Source of the DNA: Bacillota bacterium
Lineage (GTDB): Bacteria; Bacillota; Clostridia; DSM-8532
Direction: 5' to 3'
DNA: 64,000 bases
Assembly: GCA_023443745.1 (NCBI GenBank)
Contig: JAEZTB010000059.1
Span: forward strand, 102,019 to 166,018
Shown here in pieces: positions 16,751-24,827 of this stretch (position 1 is the stretch's first letter; the number at the start of each line of letters is the position of its first letter). Position numbers and translations under genes: made by a program. The notes under the pieces are model-generated. The model saw only the letters and a program-made list of their open reading frames with translations. It had not been told where the DNA came from and did no database searches.

Positions 16751-17721
16751 TAGGCCTCCCAGAAGTAATTTCTATACCAGGCAATAGTTTTTTCAAGTCC
16801 TTCCTCCAGGGTATAGGCGGACTTCCATCCCAAAACCTCCCGGGCTTTTTTCGCCGAGAGGTATTGATGACGTATCTCATTTGTTCCCTGATTAAGTATA
16901 ATTGGCTTTAGATCACTCTTCATCAGCTCCAATATCTTATTGACCAAATCTAAAACTGTCAGTTGGATTTCATTACTGAAATTGAAGGCCTCCCCCTCGA
17001 GCTTGAGGTCGTTCATCTTCTCACCAAGGAGTAAATAGGCCTTAACGGCATCCTCCACATAGAAATAATCCCTGATGAAGGTTCCGTCACTTCTTATTAC
17101 GGGTGAGTCACCCTTTTCTATACTTCGTATGGTTTGAGGTATAATGCGGTTGAAATTCAAGTCCCCTCCCCCGTAGAGATTACCGCACCGTGTGATGCAC
17201 ACCGGGAGACCGTATGTTCTATGATACGTCTGGGCAATTAAGTCTGTGCAGCTTTTGGATACATCATAGGGATGTTTCCCACAAAGGGGCATGCTCTCAT
17301 CATAGGGTAACTGCTCCTGGTCGCCATAGGCCTTATCGCTGGACGCCACCACCAAGCGTTTGATCAGGGGACTTCTTCTGGCCGCCTCAAGCAGGTTCCA
17401 TGTTCCCTGTATATTAGTTTCAAAAGTTCCGACGGGATTCCTGTTGGCTACTCCTACAATAGCCTGGGCAGCCACATGGAATACCGTATCAATTTCATAT
17501 TCACCGAGAACCCGCTCCAGAAGGGGGCGATCCTCCAGTTCACCGTAGACCATATTGATTTTTTTGTATTCCTCTCCGTCATAGAGATTGGACCTTGGCA
17601 CCCTATCCCTCACAAGGCCGGTCACATTGGCCCCGGATAGAACCAATTCCTTAGCCATATGACTGCCCAGAAAACCGGTGCAGCCTGTTATAAAAACATT
17701 TTTGTCCGTCCAAAAATTCAT
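16750..17721 (-). CDS. rfbG: NAD-dependent sugar 4,6-dehydratase, probably CDP-glucose 4,6-dehydratase
   Basis: Extended short-chain dehydrogenase of 323 aa that would convert CDP-glucose to CDP-4-keto-6-deoxyglucose. The NAD-binding motif TGCTGFLGSH is at the N-terminus, VFHVAAQA at ~75, the catalytic Tyr/Lys pair in HPYDVSKS (~150), and the SSDKAYGD segment that supplies the active-site Ser/Thr just before it. CDP-specificity is inferred from the cytidylyltransferase gene fused in translation to it. The start is taken as the ATG at 17721 that overlaps the rfbF stop (ATGA); in-frame ATGs at 17733, 17742 and 17763 are alternatives. Its final codons run into the palindromic repeat. Confidence 0.85.
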   Translation of the reverse strand: MNFWTDKNVFITGCTGFLGSHMAKELVLSGANVTGLVRDRVPRSNLYDGEEYKKINMVYGELEDRPLLERVLGEYEIDTVFHVAAQAIVGVANRNPVGTFETNIQGTWNLLEAARRSPLIKRLVVASSDKAYGDQEQLPYDESMPLCGKHPYDVSKSCTDLIAQTYHRTYGLPVCITRCGNLYGGGDLNFNRIIPQTIRSIEKGDSPVIRSDGTFIRDYFYVEDAVKAYLLLGEKMNDLKLEGEAFNFSNEIQLTVLDLVNKILELMKSDLKPIILNQGTNEIRHQYLSAKKAREVLGWKSAYTLEEGLEKTIAWYRNYFWEA

Positions 17722-18491
17722 ACGCGATCCCATACCCTCCATAAATCCTTTCCTTGCTTCCATAGCGTATTAACCTGTAAGATGTCATTATAGGTGTCGC
17801 AGGCTGTCCAAAAGCCCTGATGGGGGTACACTGCCAATTGTCCATCATTGGCCAGATTCCTTAGCGGCTCCTGCTCCAGTACACAATCGGTATCGTGAGT
17901 GACATAATCAAAAAATCCGGGTTCAAAAACAAAAAAACCTCCATTGATAATGCCGCTGGAGCTTTGTTTTTCCCGGAATGACCGAGCAATCCCGTCCTCC
18001 ACAAGCAAGGTGCCGTATTGGGTCTTTCTATCCACGCCTGTGACTGTGGCAAGCCGCCCCTTTCCCTTGTGAAATGCTAAAAGCTCCTTCAAATCAATAT
18101 CTGCGAGGCCATCGCCATAGGTAGCCATAAAGGTTTCATTCCCTATAAGATGTTGAGCCCTCTTTATACGGCTTCCTGTCATGGTGTCCAAGCCGGTATC
18201 CAAAAAGGTGATTTTCCAGTCTTCACTCTTCTCTAAGAGCTCCAGGCTTCCTTTTTGTGTGTCCAATTTAAAACTGTGCTGCCTCCATGCATAATCCATA
18301 AAATATTCCTTGATCATCTCACCCTTGTAGCCCAGAAGAAGAATGAATTCATCAAACCCATATTGCTTGTATGTTTTCATAATATGCCAGAGCATGGGCT
18401 TATCACCTATTAAGACTAATGGTTTCGGCATGTCCCCGGTGAGTTCATGCATTCTAAACCCCTTTCCTCCGCAAAGTATAACAACTTTCAT
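17718..18491 (-). CDS. rfbF: Glucose-1-phosphate cytidylyltransferase
   Basis: Makes CDP-glucose from CTP and glucose-1-phosphate. 257 aa from the ATG at 18491, the usual family length. The nucleotidyltransferase signature is ILCGGKGFRMHELTGDMPKP (~4-23), then PMLWHIMKTYKQYGFDEFIL, and ATYGDGLADIDL (~128) carries the metal-binding Asp. GIINGGFFVFEP and VLEQEPLRNLA are also typical. GGAGG lies 7 bases before the chosen ATG; the ATG immediately upstream is an alternative. First gene of the rfbFG-glycosyltransferase set. No promoter was confidently placed. Confidence 0.93.
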   Translation of the reverse strand: MKVVILCGGKGFRMHELTGDMPKPLVLIGDKPMLWHIMKTYKQYGFDEFILLLGYKGEMIKEYFMDYAWRQHSFKLDTQKGSLELLEKSEDWKITFLDTGLDTMTGSRIKRAQHLIGNETFMATYGDGLADIDLKELLAFHKGKGRLATVTGVDRKTQYGTLLVEDGIARSFREKQSSSGIINGGFFVFEPGFFDYVTHDTDCVLEQEPLRNLANDGQLAVYPHQGFWTACDTYNDILQVNTLWKQGKDLWRVWDRV

Positions 18492-18623
18492 CATTGTGCC
18501 TCCATTATTAATCAACTGGTTGTACCTGTACTAATAGGTTATGTAAAGAAGTGTAGAAAGGTGAGTAGGTAAGGAGCAATCGAGACATCGATTATCCCTA
18601 AAGGAGATTGTAGAATAGCAAAA

Positions 18624-18666
18624 CAGGGGACATTTCTCTGTTTTAAATACAAAGAAATGTCCCCTG
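18624..18666. repeat. REP-like perfect hairpin
   Basis: CAGGGGACATTTCT (18624-18637) and AGAAATGTCCCCTG (18653-18666) pair perfectly over 14 bp around a 15-base loop. GGGGACA...TGTCCCC hairpins like this are typical of intergenic REP-type palindromes. It lies upstream of rfbF; a T-run tail is absent, so a terminator role is less likely. Confidence 0.7.
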
Positions 18667-18689
18667 CTCTAGCTTGTTAAATTTTTTCA

Positions 18690-18771
18690 AGTACAACGTT
18701 CTGCATATTGGGTGCATAATCCGGAAAAAGACACCCAAAGGATGTGCCTTGAATATGCAGAATGTTGTACT
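18690..18771. repeat. Branched inverted repeat (three-way-junction-like)
   Basis: The 20-base arms at 18690-18709 and 18752-18771 pair completely, with one position as a G-U pair if the plus strand is transcribed. Between them GGGTG/CACCC and AAGG/CCTT form two small stems. The right arm overlaps the stop codon of the small gene at 18770. It may act as that gene's 3' structure or be a mobile palindrome. Confidence 0.65.
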
Positions 18772-18994
18772 AAGGTATCATCTTATCTATGGAATCCCTG
18801 GATACTCTTGCATTAAGATAATCACACCGGTAATAGTCCTCATACAGGACGGTCATTGTCAGGTTGAAATGAGATGGATTCTCTTGGGTTGATTCAGATT
18901 GATGGATACTGATAACATTTTTATCCTTAATAAAACGGTTGACATTGTTCTCTATGGTTTTTAAATTATCGCCGTTAAAAATCCTTATTTTCAA
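18770..18994 (-). CDS. Small Cse60-like protein
   Basis: 74 aa starting MKIRIFNGDNLKTIENNVNR. The pattern of a short strand, a helix (ENNVNRFIKDKNVISIH) and a hydrophobic strand (FNLTMTVLYED) resembles the small sporulation-related protein Cse60 of Bacillus and its relatives (DUF2758). In Bacillus that gene is sigma-E dependent, which would fit a spore former, but the resemblance is by pattern only and no catalytic residue is apparent. The start is the ATG at 18994 after a GGTGAGG-type ribosome site. It stands alone between rfbF and the FtsW-like gene, with a branched inverted repeat at its end. Confidence 0.6.
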   Translation of the reverse strand: MKIRIFNGDNLKTIENNVNRFIKDKNVISIHQSESTQENPSHFNLTMTVLYEDYYRCDYLNARVSRDSIDKMIP

Positions 18995-19052
18995 AAGGCC
19001 TCACCTCTCCCTACATTCTATGAGACATCAGCCTTTTATAGATTATTAAATT

Positions 19053-20468
19053 TTAACGATGCATTCTAAAATCAATGGTGAGCTTACCGTCTTCAAACTT
19101 TACGAAAGAATCTTCCTCCGCTTTTTTACCGGCTCTTCTGCTGTCTTTTTCATCCTTAATGAAGTGGCCTGTTTTAAACACCGAAAGGAGAATACCCGCA
19201 AGGCACATGTTCACAAGAAGAAAAGCATTACCCTTTGAAATAAAAGGCAGCGAAAACGGCGATACAAGGATAAAGCCTAAGTTAACAGCGATATAAACCA
19301 AGGCTTGAAAGGTAATAGTGGAGATGACAGAAAGCGAGACCAAGCCGGCAAGGGTACTCTTTTGTTTGGCACAAAGGACAAGAGTACGAGCGATAAATAC
19401 GATTAAAAGAGTAATTATAATAATGAAAACCAGCCATCCGTACTGATGAATGCTATAAGTGAGCAGAAAGTCATCATTGAAACCCGGCAGAATTTGTGAG
19501 GCTGTTACACCTTCATAGTTTATAGGAAGTGTGCCCGGTCCAATAAAAATTGCACCCTCGATAAGCTGCCGGACAACACTACCCATGTAACCTGCGCTCT
19601 GTGGATCACGGGATAAATTAAAGATTGCTACAATCCTTTCCCATGCATAAGGGTTTCTGATGAGAATCATAAAGAAGCCTATAAAGAAAACGGCTATTAC
19701 AGGAAGATAGATGAGTAGCATACCATATAACTTTTTTACACCAAACCAGCCTTTTAAAATGGCAATTGTAAGAATCAAAAGGCAGGACAGCGTGAGGAAT
19801 AGTATACCGGCAAAGCTTGGTGCTATATACGCAATGGCTAGAGGTATAAAAAAGTATAATCCACATAGTACAATGCCTTTATAGCCTCTGCCTCTCATGC
19901 TGTAAACAATGCCGGCAAAGGCTGTTGGAAATAGCATAATCAAATAGGTCAGATACATGTATCTTCCATGCATTGGAGATGTTAAGAGAAAGATAACCGG
20001 AGTCAATGCCACCAGTGAAAAGAATATCAGTTTAGGATATTTCCCCAACATCGTAAAATCCAGAAAATAAAAAAAACCCATCAAGCCTATGCCAACAACT
20101 GTGAACAATAATTGACGGTTATAGTTCTCTATCCCGTTGATACTCTGGGGAGAGGTGAAAAACCTTAAAATGATTCCCGCGACTAACAGCAACGATGTCA
20201 GGATAATAATAGACCATTCGGGCTTTGGCCTATGGGTGCGGTCGAGGGCTGTTCCGACAGCTACAGGATCACCCATTTGCTCAATGGCTTTAATCGCTGC
20301 CGTCTCCTCTTCCATTCCCTGTGCCTCATAGGCCTCTTTTTGATCGTTTATATGGTTTTCAATTTCTGCTGAAATCACCCCATGAACTTTTTTGCACCGG
20401 ATCTGATTGCAGACTGTTTCAAGATACTCTTTTATTATGGAATTACTTCTTTTAGCAGGCTGCTCCAA
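19053..20468 (-). CDS. FtsW/RodA/SpoVE-family membrane protein with N-terminal prefix domain
   Basis: Polytopic membrane protein of about 471 aa. The N-terminal ~90 residues (EYLETVCNQIRCKKVHGVIS, then AAIKAIEQMGDPVAVGTALD) form the helical prefix often fused to membrane proteins that are paired with PadR regulators. About ten helices of the SEDS type follow. Late blocks FVIIIITLLIVFIAR and GFILVSPFSLPFISKGN correspond to the conserved SEDS C-terminal region, with the Pro-Phe-Ser-Gly-like loop. SEDS proteins polymerise peptidoglycan; whether this one does is not known. I choose a TTG at 20468 because AAGGGGG precedes it by about 8 bases; it overlaps the PadR gene by 17 bases. Confidence 0.85.
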   Translation of the reverse strand: MEQPAKRSNSIIKEYLETVCNQIRCKKVHGVISAEIENHINDQKEAYEAQGMEEETAAIKAIEQMGDPVAVGTALDRTHRPKPEWSIIILTSLLLVAGIILRFFTSPQSINGIENYNRQLLFTVVGIGLMGFFYFLDFTMLGKYPKLIFFSLVALTPVIFLLTSPMHGRYMYLTYLIMLFPTAFAGIVYSMRGRGYKGIVLCGLYFFIPLAIAYIAPSFAGILFLTLSCLLILTIAILKGWFGVKKLYGMLLIYLPVIAVFFIGFFMILIRNPYAWERIVAIFNLSRDPQSAGYMGSVVRQLIEGAIFIGPGTLPINYEGVTASQILPGFNDDFLLTYSIHQYGWLVFIIIITLLIVFIARTLVLCAKQKSTLAGLVSLSVISTITFQALVYIAVNLGFILVSPFSLPFISKGNAFLLVNMCLAGILLSVFKTGHFIKDEKDSRRAGKKAEEDSFVKFEDGKLTIDFRMHR

Positions 20469-20802
20469 CCATAGCACCCCCTTTAAGAACTTGATTGACG
20501 GCAGAGGAAAAGGCCTTCCATTCTGCTTTTTTATCAGCAAGCAAACCTCTGCCCTTTTTAGTTATGCTGTAATACTTCCGTACTCTTGAACTGTCGGTGT
20601 TTTCATCATAGGATGTAACCATTCCCTGCTGCTCAAGACTGTGCAATAACGGATAAAGCGTTCCTGCTTTAAGGGTAAAGGTGTCGTCTGATTTCTTTGC
20701 CAATTCCTCAATCATCTGATAGCCATACATATCCCTATCTTCAAGAAGCTTCAAAAGCAGCATGGTGGTGCTCCCGGTTAAAAGGCTCTTATCAACTCCC
20801 AT
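20452..20802 (-). CDS. PadR-family transcriptional regulator
   Basis: Winged-helix repressor of 116 aa. It shows the family blocks LLLKLLEDRDMYGYQMIEEL and LKAGTLYPLLHSLEQQGMV (recognition helix and wing, ~35-55) followed by RKYYSITKKGRGLL. AGGAGGT lies 9 bases before the ATG. It is translationally coupled to the FtsW-like gene, so it probably controls that gene and itself. Two direct 21-bp repeats immediately upstream (20819-20863) are the likely operator. The inducing signal is unknown; PadR proteins of this type often respond to cell-envelope-active compounds. Confidence 0.92.
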   Translation of the reverse strand: MGVDKSLLTGSTTMLLLKLLEDRDMYGYQMIEELAKKSDDTFTLKAGTLYPLLHSLEQQGMVTSYDENTDSSRVRKYYSITKKGRGLLADKKAEWKAFSSAVNQVLKGGAMVGAAC

Positions 20803-20818
20803 TTAATAATACCTCCTA

Positions 20819-20863
20819 ATATATCGATAATCTATATATATAATATATCGGTGATCTATATAT
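20819..20863. promoter_or_regulatory. Direct-repeat operator of the PadR/FtsW-like operon
   Basis: Two copies of a 21-base A/T-rich sequence with the core ATCGRTRATCTATATAT start at 20819 and 20843 (24-base period). They lie 17-60 bases before the PadR start. Position and repetition suggest an autoregulatory binding site; this has not been tested. Confidence 0.6.
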
Positions 20864-21051
20864 TTCAAGAGTCAATTTAATATAATTGTTAATTTTCTCT
20901 TCACTAATTCGGGTAATATAATATATGATTGATCTATTCTGGATCGAGCTTGTAGTGCGCTTCATCAGGAATGCACCTATATGATGTAATTTTACGGGTC
21001 GAGGCTTGTGGGTTTGTGCCACGAGCACGCACCCCATTCAGGAGGTAGAGG

Positions 21052-22224
21052 ATGGACAATTTTACTTTTCACAATGCCACAAAGATCATCTTCGGAAAAG
21101 ATACGGAGGATCTGGTCGGTCAGGAAACCAAATTGCTTGCCGACAAGGTGCTTTTGCATTATGGCGGCGGGAGCATTAAAAAGACGGGACTTTATGACAA
21201 GGTCATGAGCTCTCTTAAAGCAGCGGGTGTTGAGGTCATCGAGCTTTCCGGGGTTCTTCCCAACCCACGGCTTTCTCTTGTCAATGAGGGTATAAGGCTT
21301 TGCCGTGAGAAAAATATCGGCTTTATTCTGGCAGTGGGCGGCGGCAGCGCCATCGATTCAGCCAAGGCCATCTCTATAGGCGTACCCTATGAAGGAGATG
21401 TGTGGGATTTCTATTCCGGTAAAGCTGAGGTGAAGGAGGCCTTGCCTGTAGGTGTGGTGCTGACTATTCCGGCTGCAGGCAGCGAATCCAGTGACAGCTC
21501 TGTTATTACCAATGAAGACGGCTGGTATAAGCGTGGATTATCAACTGGTCATATCCGGCCTGTTTTTGCCATCATGAATCCCGAACTCACCTATACCCTG
21601 CCCGATTACCAAACAGCCTGCGGTGCCGCCGACATTATGGCTCATATCATGGAACGTTATTTTACCAATACCAAAAATGTGGATCTCACCGACAGGCTTT
21701 GTGAGGCTACATTGAAAACCATGATTCTCAATGTACCTAAAATTCTTAAGAATCCTACGGATTACGCCCCAAGAGCTGAAGTTATGTGGGCGGGAACCAT
21801 TGCCCATAACGATTTACTGAGCACCGGAAGAGTGGGCGACTGGGCCTCCCATCGCATCGAGCATGAAATAAGTGCCATCTATGATATTGCCCACGGCGCA
21901 GGGCTGGCTATTGTTTTCCCGGCCTGGATGAAGTATGTTTACAAGCATGATGTGGCACGATTTGCCCAATTCGCTCACAGGGTCTGGAATGTTGACGATA
22001 ACCTGTTTAGCCCTGAAGAAATGGCTTTAAAAGGCATAGAATGCATGGAATCGTTTTTCTCCTCAATCGGCCTTCCCGTTCGGCTGAGTCATGCTGATAT
22101 TGACGGCTCGCGGCTGGAGGAAATGGCCGACAAGTGTACCGGATCAGATACGTATACTGTTGGAAGCTTTGTTAAGATCAAACGACAAGATGCGCTGAAT
22201 ATCTTAAAGCTAGCTTTGGAGTAA
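21052..22224 (+). CDS. bdhA: Iron-containing alcohol dehydrogenase, butanol-dehydrogenase type
   Basis: NAD(P)H-dependent group III alcohol dehydrogenase, 390 aa, cytoplasmic; reduces aldehydes (butyraldehyde or similar) to alcohols in fermentation. The nucleotide-binding GGGSAIDSAKAIS is at ~95-107. The metal site is made of Asp and His in CGAADIMAHIMERYF (~196-200) and His residues in HRIEHEISAIYDIAHGAGLAI (~265-285). FTFHNATKIIFGKDT at the N-terminus and DWASHRIEHEI are typical of BdhA/YqdH rather than AdhE. AGGAGGT lies 8 bases before the ATG. Monocistronic, divergent from the PadR operon with a 249-base gap that also carries the short GGGTCGAGGCTTGTGG motif. Confidence 0.93.
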   Translation: MDNFTFHNATKIIFGKDTEDLVGQETKLLADKVLLHYGGGSIKKTGLYDKVMSSLKAAGVEVIELSGVLPNPRLSLVNEGIRLCREKNIGFILAVGGGSAIDSAKAISIGVPYEGDVWDFYSGKAEVKEALPVGVVLTIPAAGSESSDSSVITNEDGWYKRGLSTGHIRPVFAIMNPELTYTLPDYQTACGAADIMAHIMERYFTNTKNVDLTDRLCEATLKTMILNVPKILKNPTDYAPRAEVMWAGTIAHNDLLSTGRVGDWASHRIEHEISAIYDIAHGAGLAIVFPAWMKYVYKHDVARFAQFAHRVWNVDDNLFSPEEMALKGIECMESFFSSIGLPVRLSHADIDGSRLEEMADKCTGSDTYTVGSFVKIKRQDALNILKLALE

Positions 22225-22264
22225 GGACCTTCAAATATAAATATCAAATGCAATAGCTCGGAAA

Positions 22265-22304
22265 GGGGACGGTTTCACTGCTTAAAGTGGAGGAACTGCC
22301 CCCT
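22265..22304. repeat. REP-like hairpin after the alcohol dehydrogenase
   Basis: GGGGACGGTTTCACT pairs imperfectly with AGTGGAGGAACTGCCCCC around a short loop, then TGTTTTATT follows. The GGGGAC...GCCCCC ends recall the hairpin at 18624-18666. It sits between the convergent alcohol dehydrogenase and SOD genes and could also serve as their terminator. Confidence 0.5.
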
Positions 22305-22351
22305 GTTTTATTCCGACTGCGCTGTTCTGCGACTCGTTCTGTTCCTGCTTT

Positions 22352-22864
22352 CTATCCGAAAGCTCGTATTACGCCACAGGCCAACCTCTTACCCGAGTTA
22401 CCTGAAGGCTGTGTTCTAAAATCATCCGGGCTCTGATGAATCATAACGGTTCTGCCTAAAACCTGCTGGGGTACAAACCTATCTGTGAAGAAGGTCATAA
22501 AAGCATACCCATCGTTGGAGAATAGCACAGGCATATCCCCAGCGTGCTCCGGATGAGGCATTCCGGTAGGATTATAGTGTGACCCTGCTGCCTGGAACGG
22601 ATCGGCGGAATCTCCGACTTCACAGGTACTTCCTTCATGGATGTGGAAGCCAAAGGGACCGATGGGGGGAGTTTGGGGTGTAGCTAGAGCAGTCCTGGGC
22701 AGGTTATAAATCTCAGCTACTACCAACGTACCATTATGAGCCGGATAAAAGCTTACTGTGCCATTGATATTTGGTGCAAGCGGTCCACCCATGATCTCTG
22801 CCTTGGCAAAGGGTGTTCTCGAAAGTATCATGTTTGAAAAAAAGTTAACATTTTTAATTCTCAC
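22352..22864 (-). CDS. sodC: Cu/Zn superoxide dismutase (SodC/YojM type)
   Basis: Would dismutate superoxide to peroxide and oxygen. 170 aa. All ligands appear present: Cu/Zn His residues in FGFHIHEGS, AGSHYNP and GMPHPEHAGDMP (which ends in the Zn Asp), the last Cu His in VMIHQSPDDF, and the active-site Arg in GNSGKRLACGVI. There is no signal peptide, which is unusual because bacterial SodC is normally exported. The start is a GTG at 22864, six bases after GGGAGG; an ATG at 22831 is also possible. It stands alone, convergent with the alcohol dehydrogenase. Confidence 0.88.
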   Translation of the reverse strand: MRIKNVNFFSNMILSRTPFAKAEIMGGPLAPNINGTVSFYPAHNGTLVVAEIYNLPRTALATPQTPPIGPFGFHIHEGSTCEVGDSADPFQAAGSHYNPTGMPHPEHAGDMPVLFSNDGYAFMTFFTDRFVPQQVLGRTVMIHQSPDDFRTQPSGNSGKRLACGVIRAFG

Positions 22865-22946
22865 GGTTTTCCTCCCTGTAAAAACGATGCTAGTACATCA
22901 TATGCCGGCATCCATGCTTTGGACAGAAAAACCGTCATTTTTAGCC

Positions 22947-24734
22947 TTATTCAAGGCCTACCATTTTCATAAGGTAGCGCGCATTAGAAGTTCTGCAGCG
23001 CCCCTGGTGAAGCTTGTAATCAAAGTGGATCTGATTATTGGAATAGCTCTCAGTAAAGTGATGGTTGGAAAATCGTAAAATGTCCTCAGCTTCAAGATCA
23101 CAGAGCTCATAATCGTGAGTGGAAATAAGGCCGATTGCCCAGGGCTTGTTAAGGCCTCTCAGAACGCTTTTAGCTCCTTCTATTCTATCCTTGGAATTAG
23201 TTCCCTTAAAGATTTCGTCTATGAGAAAAATCATATTCTGCTCTTTCCTTGAGTAGTCCACAATCTTCTTAATTCTCAAAAGCTCAGCGTAGAAGGTGGA
23301 TACACCTTCGCTCAAGTCATCATTGTTTCGCATAGAGGTATAAAGGCCCATAAGTCCTGCGCTCATAGCTCTGGCACAAGCTGGCGCACCTGCATAGGCC
23401 AGCACCAGGTTGATGCCCACGGTTCGTAACAGGGTTGTCTTTCCGGACATATTGGAGCCTGTTATAATGGCCACACCATTTATGGCGACATTGTTGGACA
23501 CCCTTTTTTCATAAGGAATATAGGGGTGTGATAATTCTATAGCAGAAAATGAGGGCTTCCCACGTGTGAGCTCAGGATAGGTGAAAACCGGAGTAGTCAA
23601 CGGAACAACAGAAAGACTGACAAGGGCCTCAAATTCCCCCAAAATCTCCAACCACCGTCCTACTCGCTGGGTGTTCTCCTTCTTCCATCGCTCAAGGCTC
23701 CGATATAGATGAAGATCCCATAAAAAGAGTGCATTGAGAATAAAGTAGATCAAGGGACTGTATCTAAAGTCAATAAAGTCTGACAGGGATGTGAGCCTTT
23801 TTATCTCGGAAGAGGCCTTATGGCTCTCATCTGCCAAACCGTTCTTCAACTCATTAAGGAAGAGATCCTCAAAGGGCTCCTTTTCTAGGAGCTCTATGAG
23901 CTTTTGATAGGTTTCCAGTTCATTTTTGTACTGATAAACCAGCCCCAAATAGGGCGAAAGTGCCTTAAAGCTCCAAGCAAAGAGCGATAACTGCAGAATA
24001 AGACCTGTAAGAAGAACTAAATAGAGCCAGGGGATAACTCTTCCGGCCATAAATGCTGATGCAAGGGTCAATATTGGAAGGCCGAAAAGCAGTACAGGGC
24101 TTTTAAGAAAGCCGGGTACCTTCTTAGACTGGCTCATAGCATCAAAAAGGCTCTGGGGGTCCTTGGCTGTTTTTTTGTAAAGCAGGCCTCTCAGGGTTAA
24201 TTCCTCGATAAAGTCAAGCTTTTGTGAAAGCTCTTTAACTGCCCCCTGCCTTTTCATTATCTTCTCGTATTCGCCATCGGGATTCCCTAAAAGGTCTGCC
24301 AGACGATGCCGTCCCTTAAAGGTATGAGTAAGGTTCAGAAGCTGAAATAGGGATTTGCTCCCAAAAATATTAAGGTCGGCGCCATAGGGATGATCAGAAG
24401 CCAAAAACTCTTCACCCTTGTCCGGGAAAGAGGTCCACTCCCCATTAATCCTTTTAAGAAAAGCATCATAAATACCTATAAGGGTCTGATATCTTTTTAA
24501 GTCTTTTTTCACCCGATTATGGTGAGTCATAATAAATATAAAGACGGCTAGGAATACAGTGCCCACCATAATAGCAGGAGCGGTGCTTTTTTTATACAGG
24601 AGGAAACCGACTGAAAGTGCTCCCGCTAAAAAAATAAGCGTTCTTATGTTAACAAAGCGATCACTAAGCGCTTTTAAGCGTTTTTCTCCATCCCGGGCTT
24701 TTTCAAGGCGTGTCTTAAACTCTTTTTCTTGCAT
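22947..24734 (-). CDS. Membrane-associated MutS-family ATPase
   Basis: 595 aa. The C-terminal half is the MutS ATPase: Walker A GSNMSGKTTLLRTVG (~420), the NxxLAYAGAPACA motif after it, FYAELLRI, Walker B MIFLIDEIFKGTNS and the late ISTHDYEL. The N-terminal half lacks the mismatch-binding domain (no Phe-x-Glu motif) and instead has two hydrophobic pairs at ~30-70 and ~210-255, so the protein is probably held in the membrane. Such MutS paralogues are widespread in Firmicutes and of unknown role; they should not be called mismatch-repair MutS. Single gene, with hairpin repeats upstream. Confidence 0.88.
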   Translation of the reverse strand: MQEKEFKTRLEKARDGEKRLKALSDRFVNIRTLIFLAGALSVGFLLYKKSTAPAIMVGTVFLAVFIFIMTHHNRVKKDLKRYQTLIGIYDAFLKRINGEWTSFPDKGEEFLASDHPYGADLNIFGSKSLFQLLNLTHTFKGRHRLADLLGNPDGEYEKIMKRQGAVKELSQKLDFIEELTLRGLLYKKTAKDPQSLFDAMSQSKKVPGFLKSPVLLFGLPILTLASAFMAGRVIPWLYLVLLTGLILQLSLFAWSFKALSPYLGLVYQYKNELETYQKLIELLEKEPFEDLFLNELKNGLADESHKASSEIKRLTSLSDFIDFRYSPLIYFILNALFLWDLHLYRSLERWKKENTQRVGRWLEILGEFEALVSLSVVPLTTPVFTYPELTRGKPSFSAIELSHPYIPYEKRVSNNVAINGVAIITGSNMSGKTTLLRTVGINLVLAYAGAPACARAMSAGLMGLYTSMRNNDDLSEGVSTFYAELLRIKKIVDYSRKEQNMIFLIDEIFKGTNSKDRIEGAKSVLRGLNKPWAIGLISTHDYELCDLEAEDILRFSNHHFTESYSNNQIHFDYKLHQGRCRTSNARYLMKMVGLE

Positions 24735-24827
24735 ACATATCCCTCTATTCTTAATGACTATTATACCCTATGACCCAATATCTTTTAAAATCTGGGGATA
24801 TAATAGTTGCAGGCATTCATACAATTT

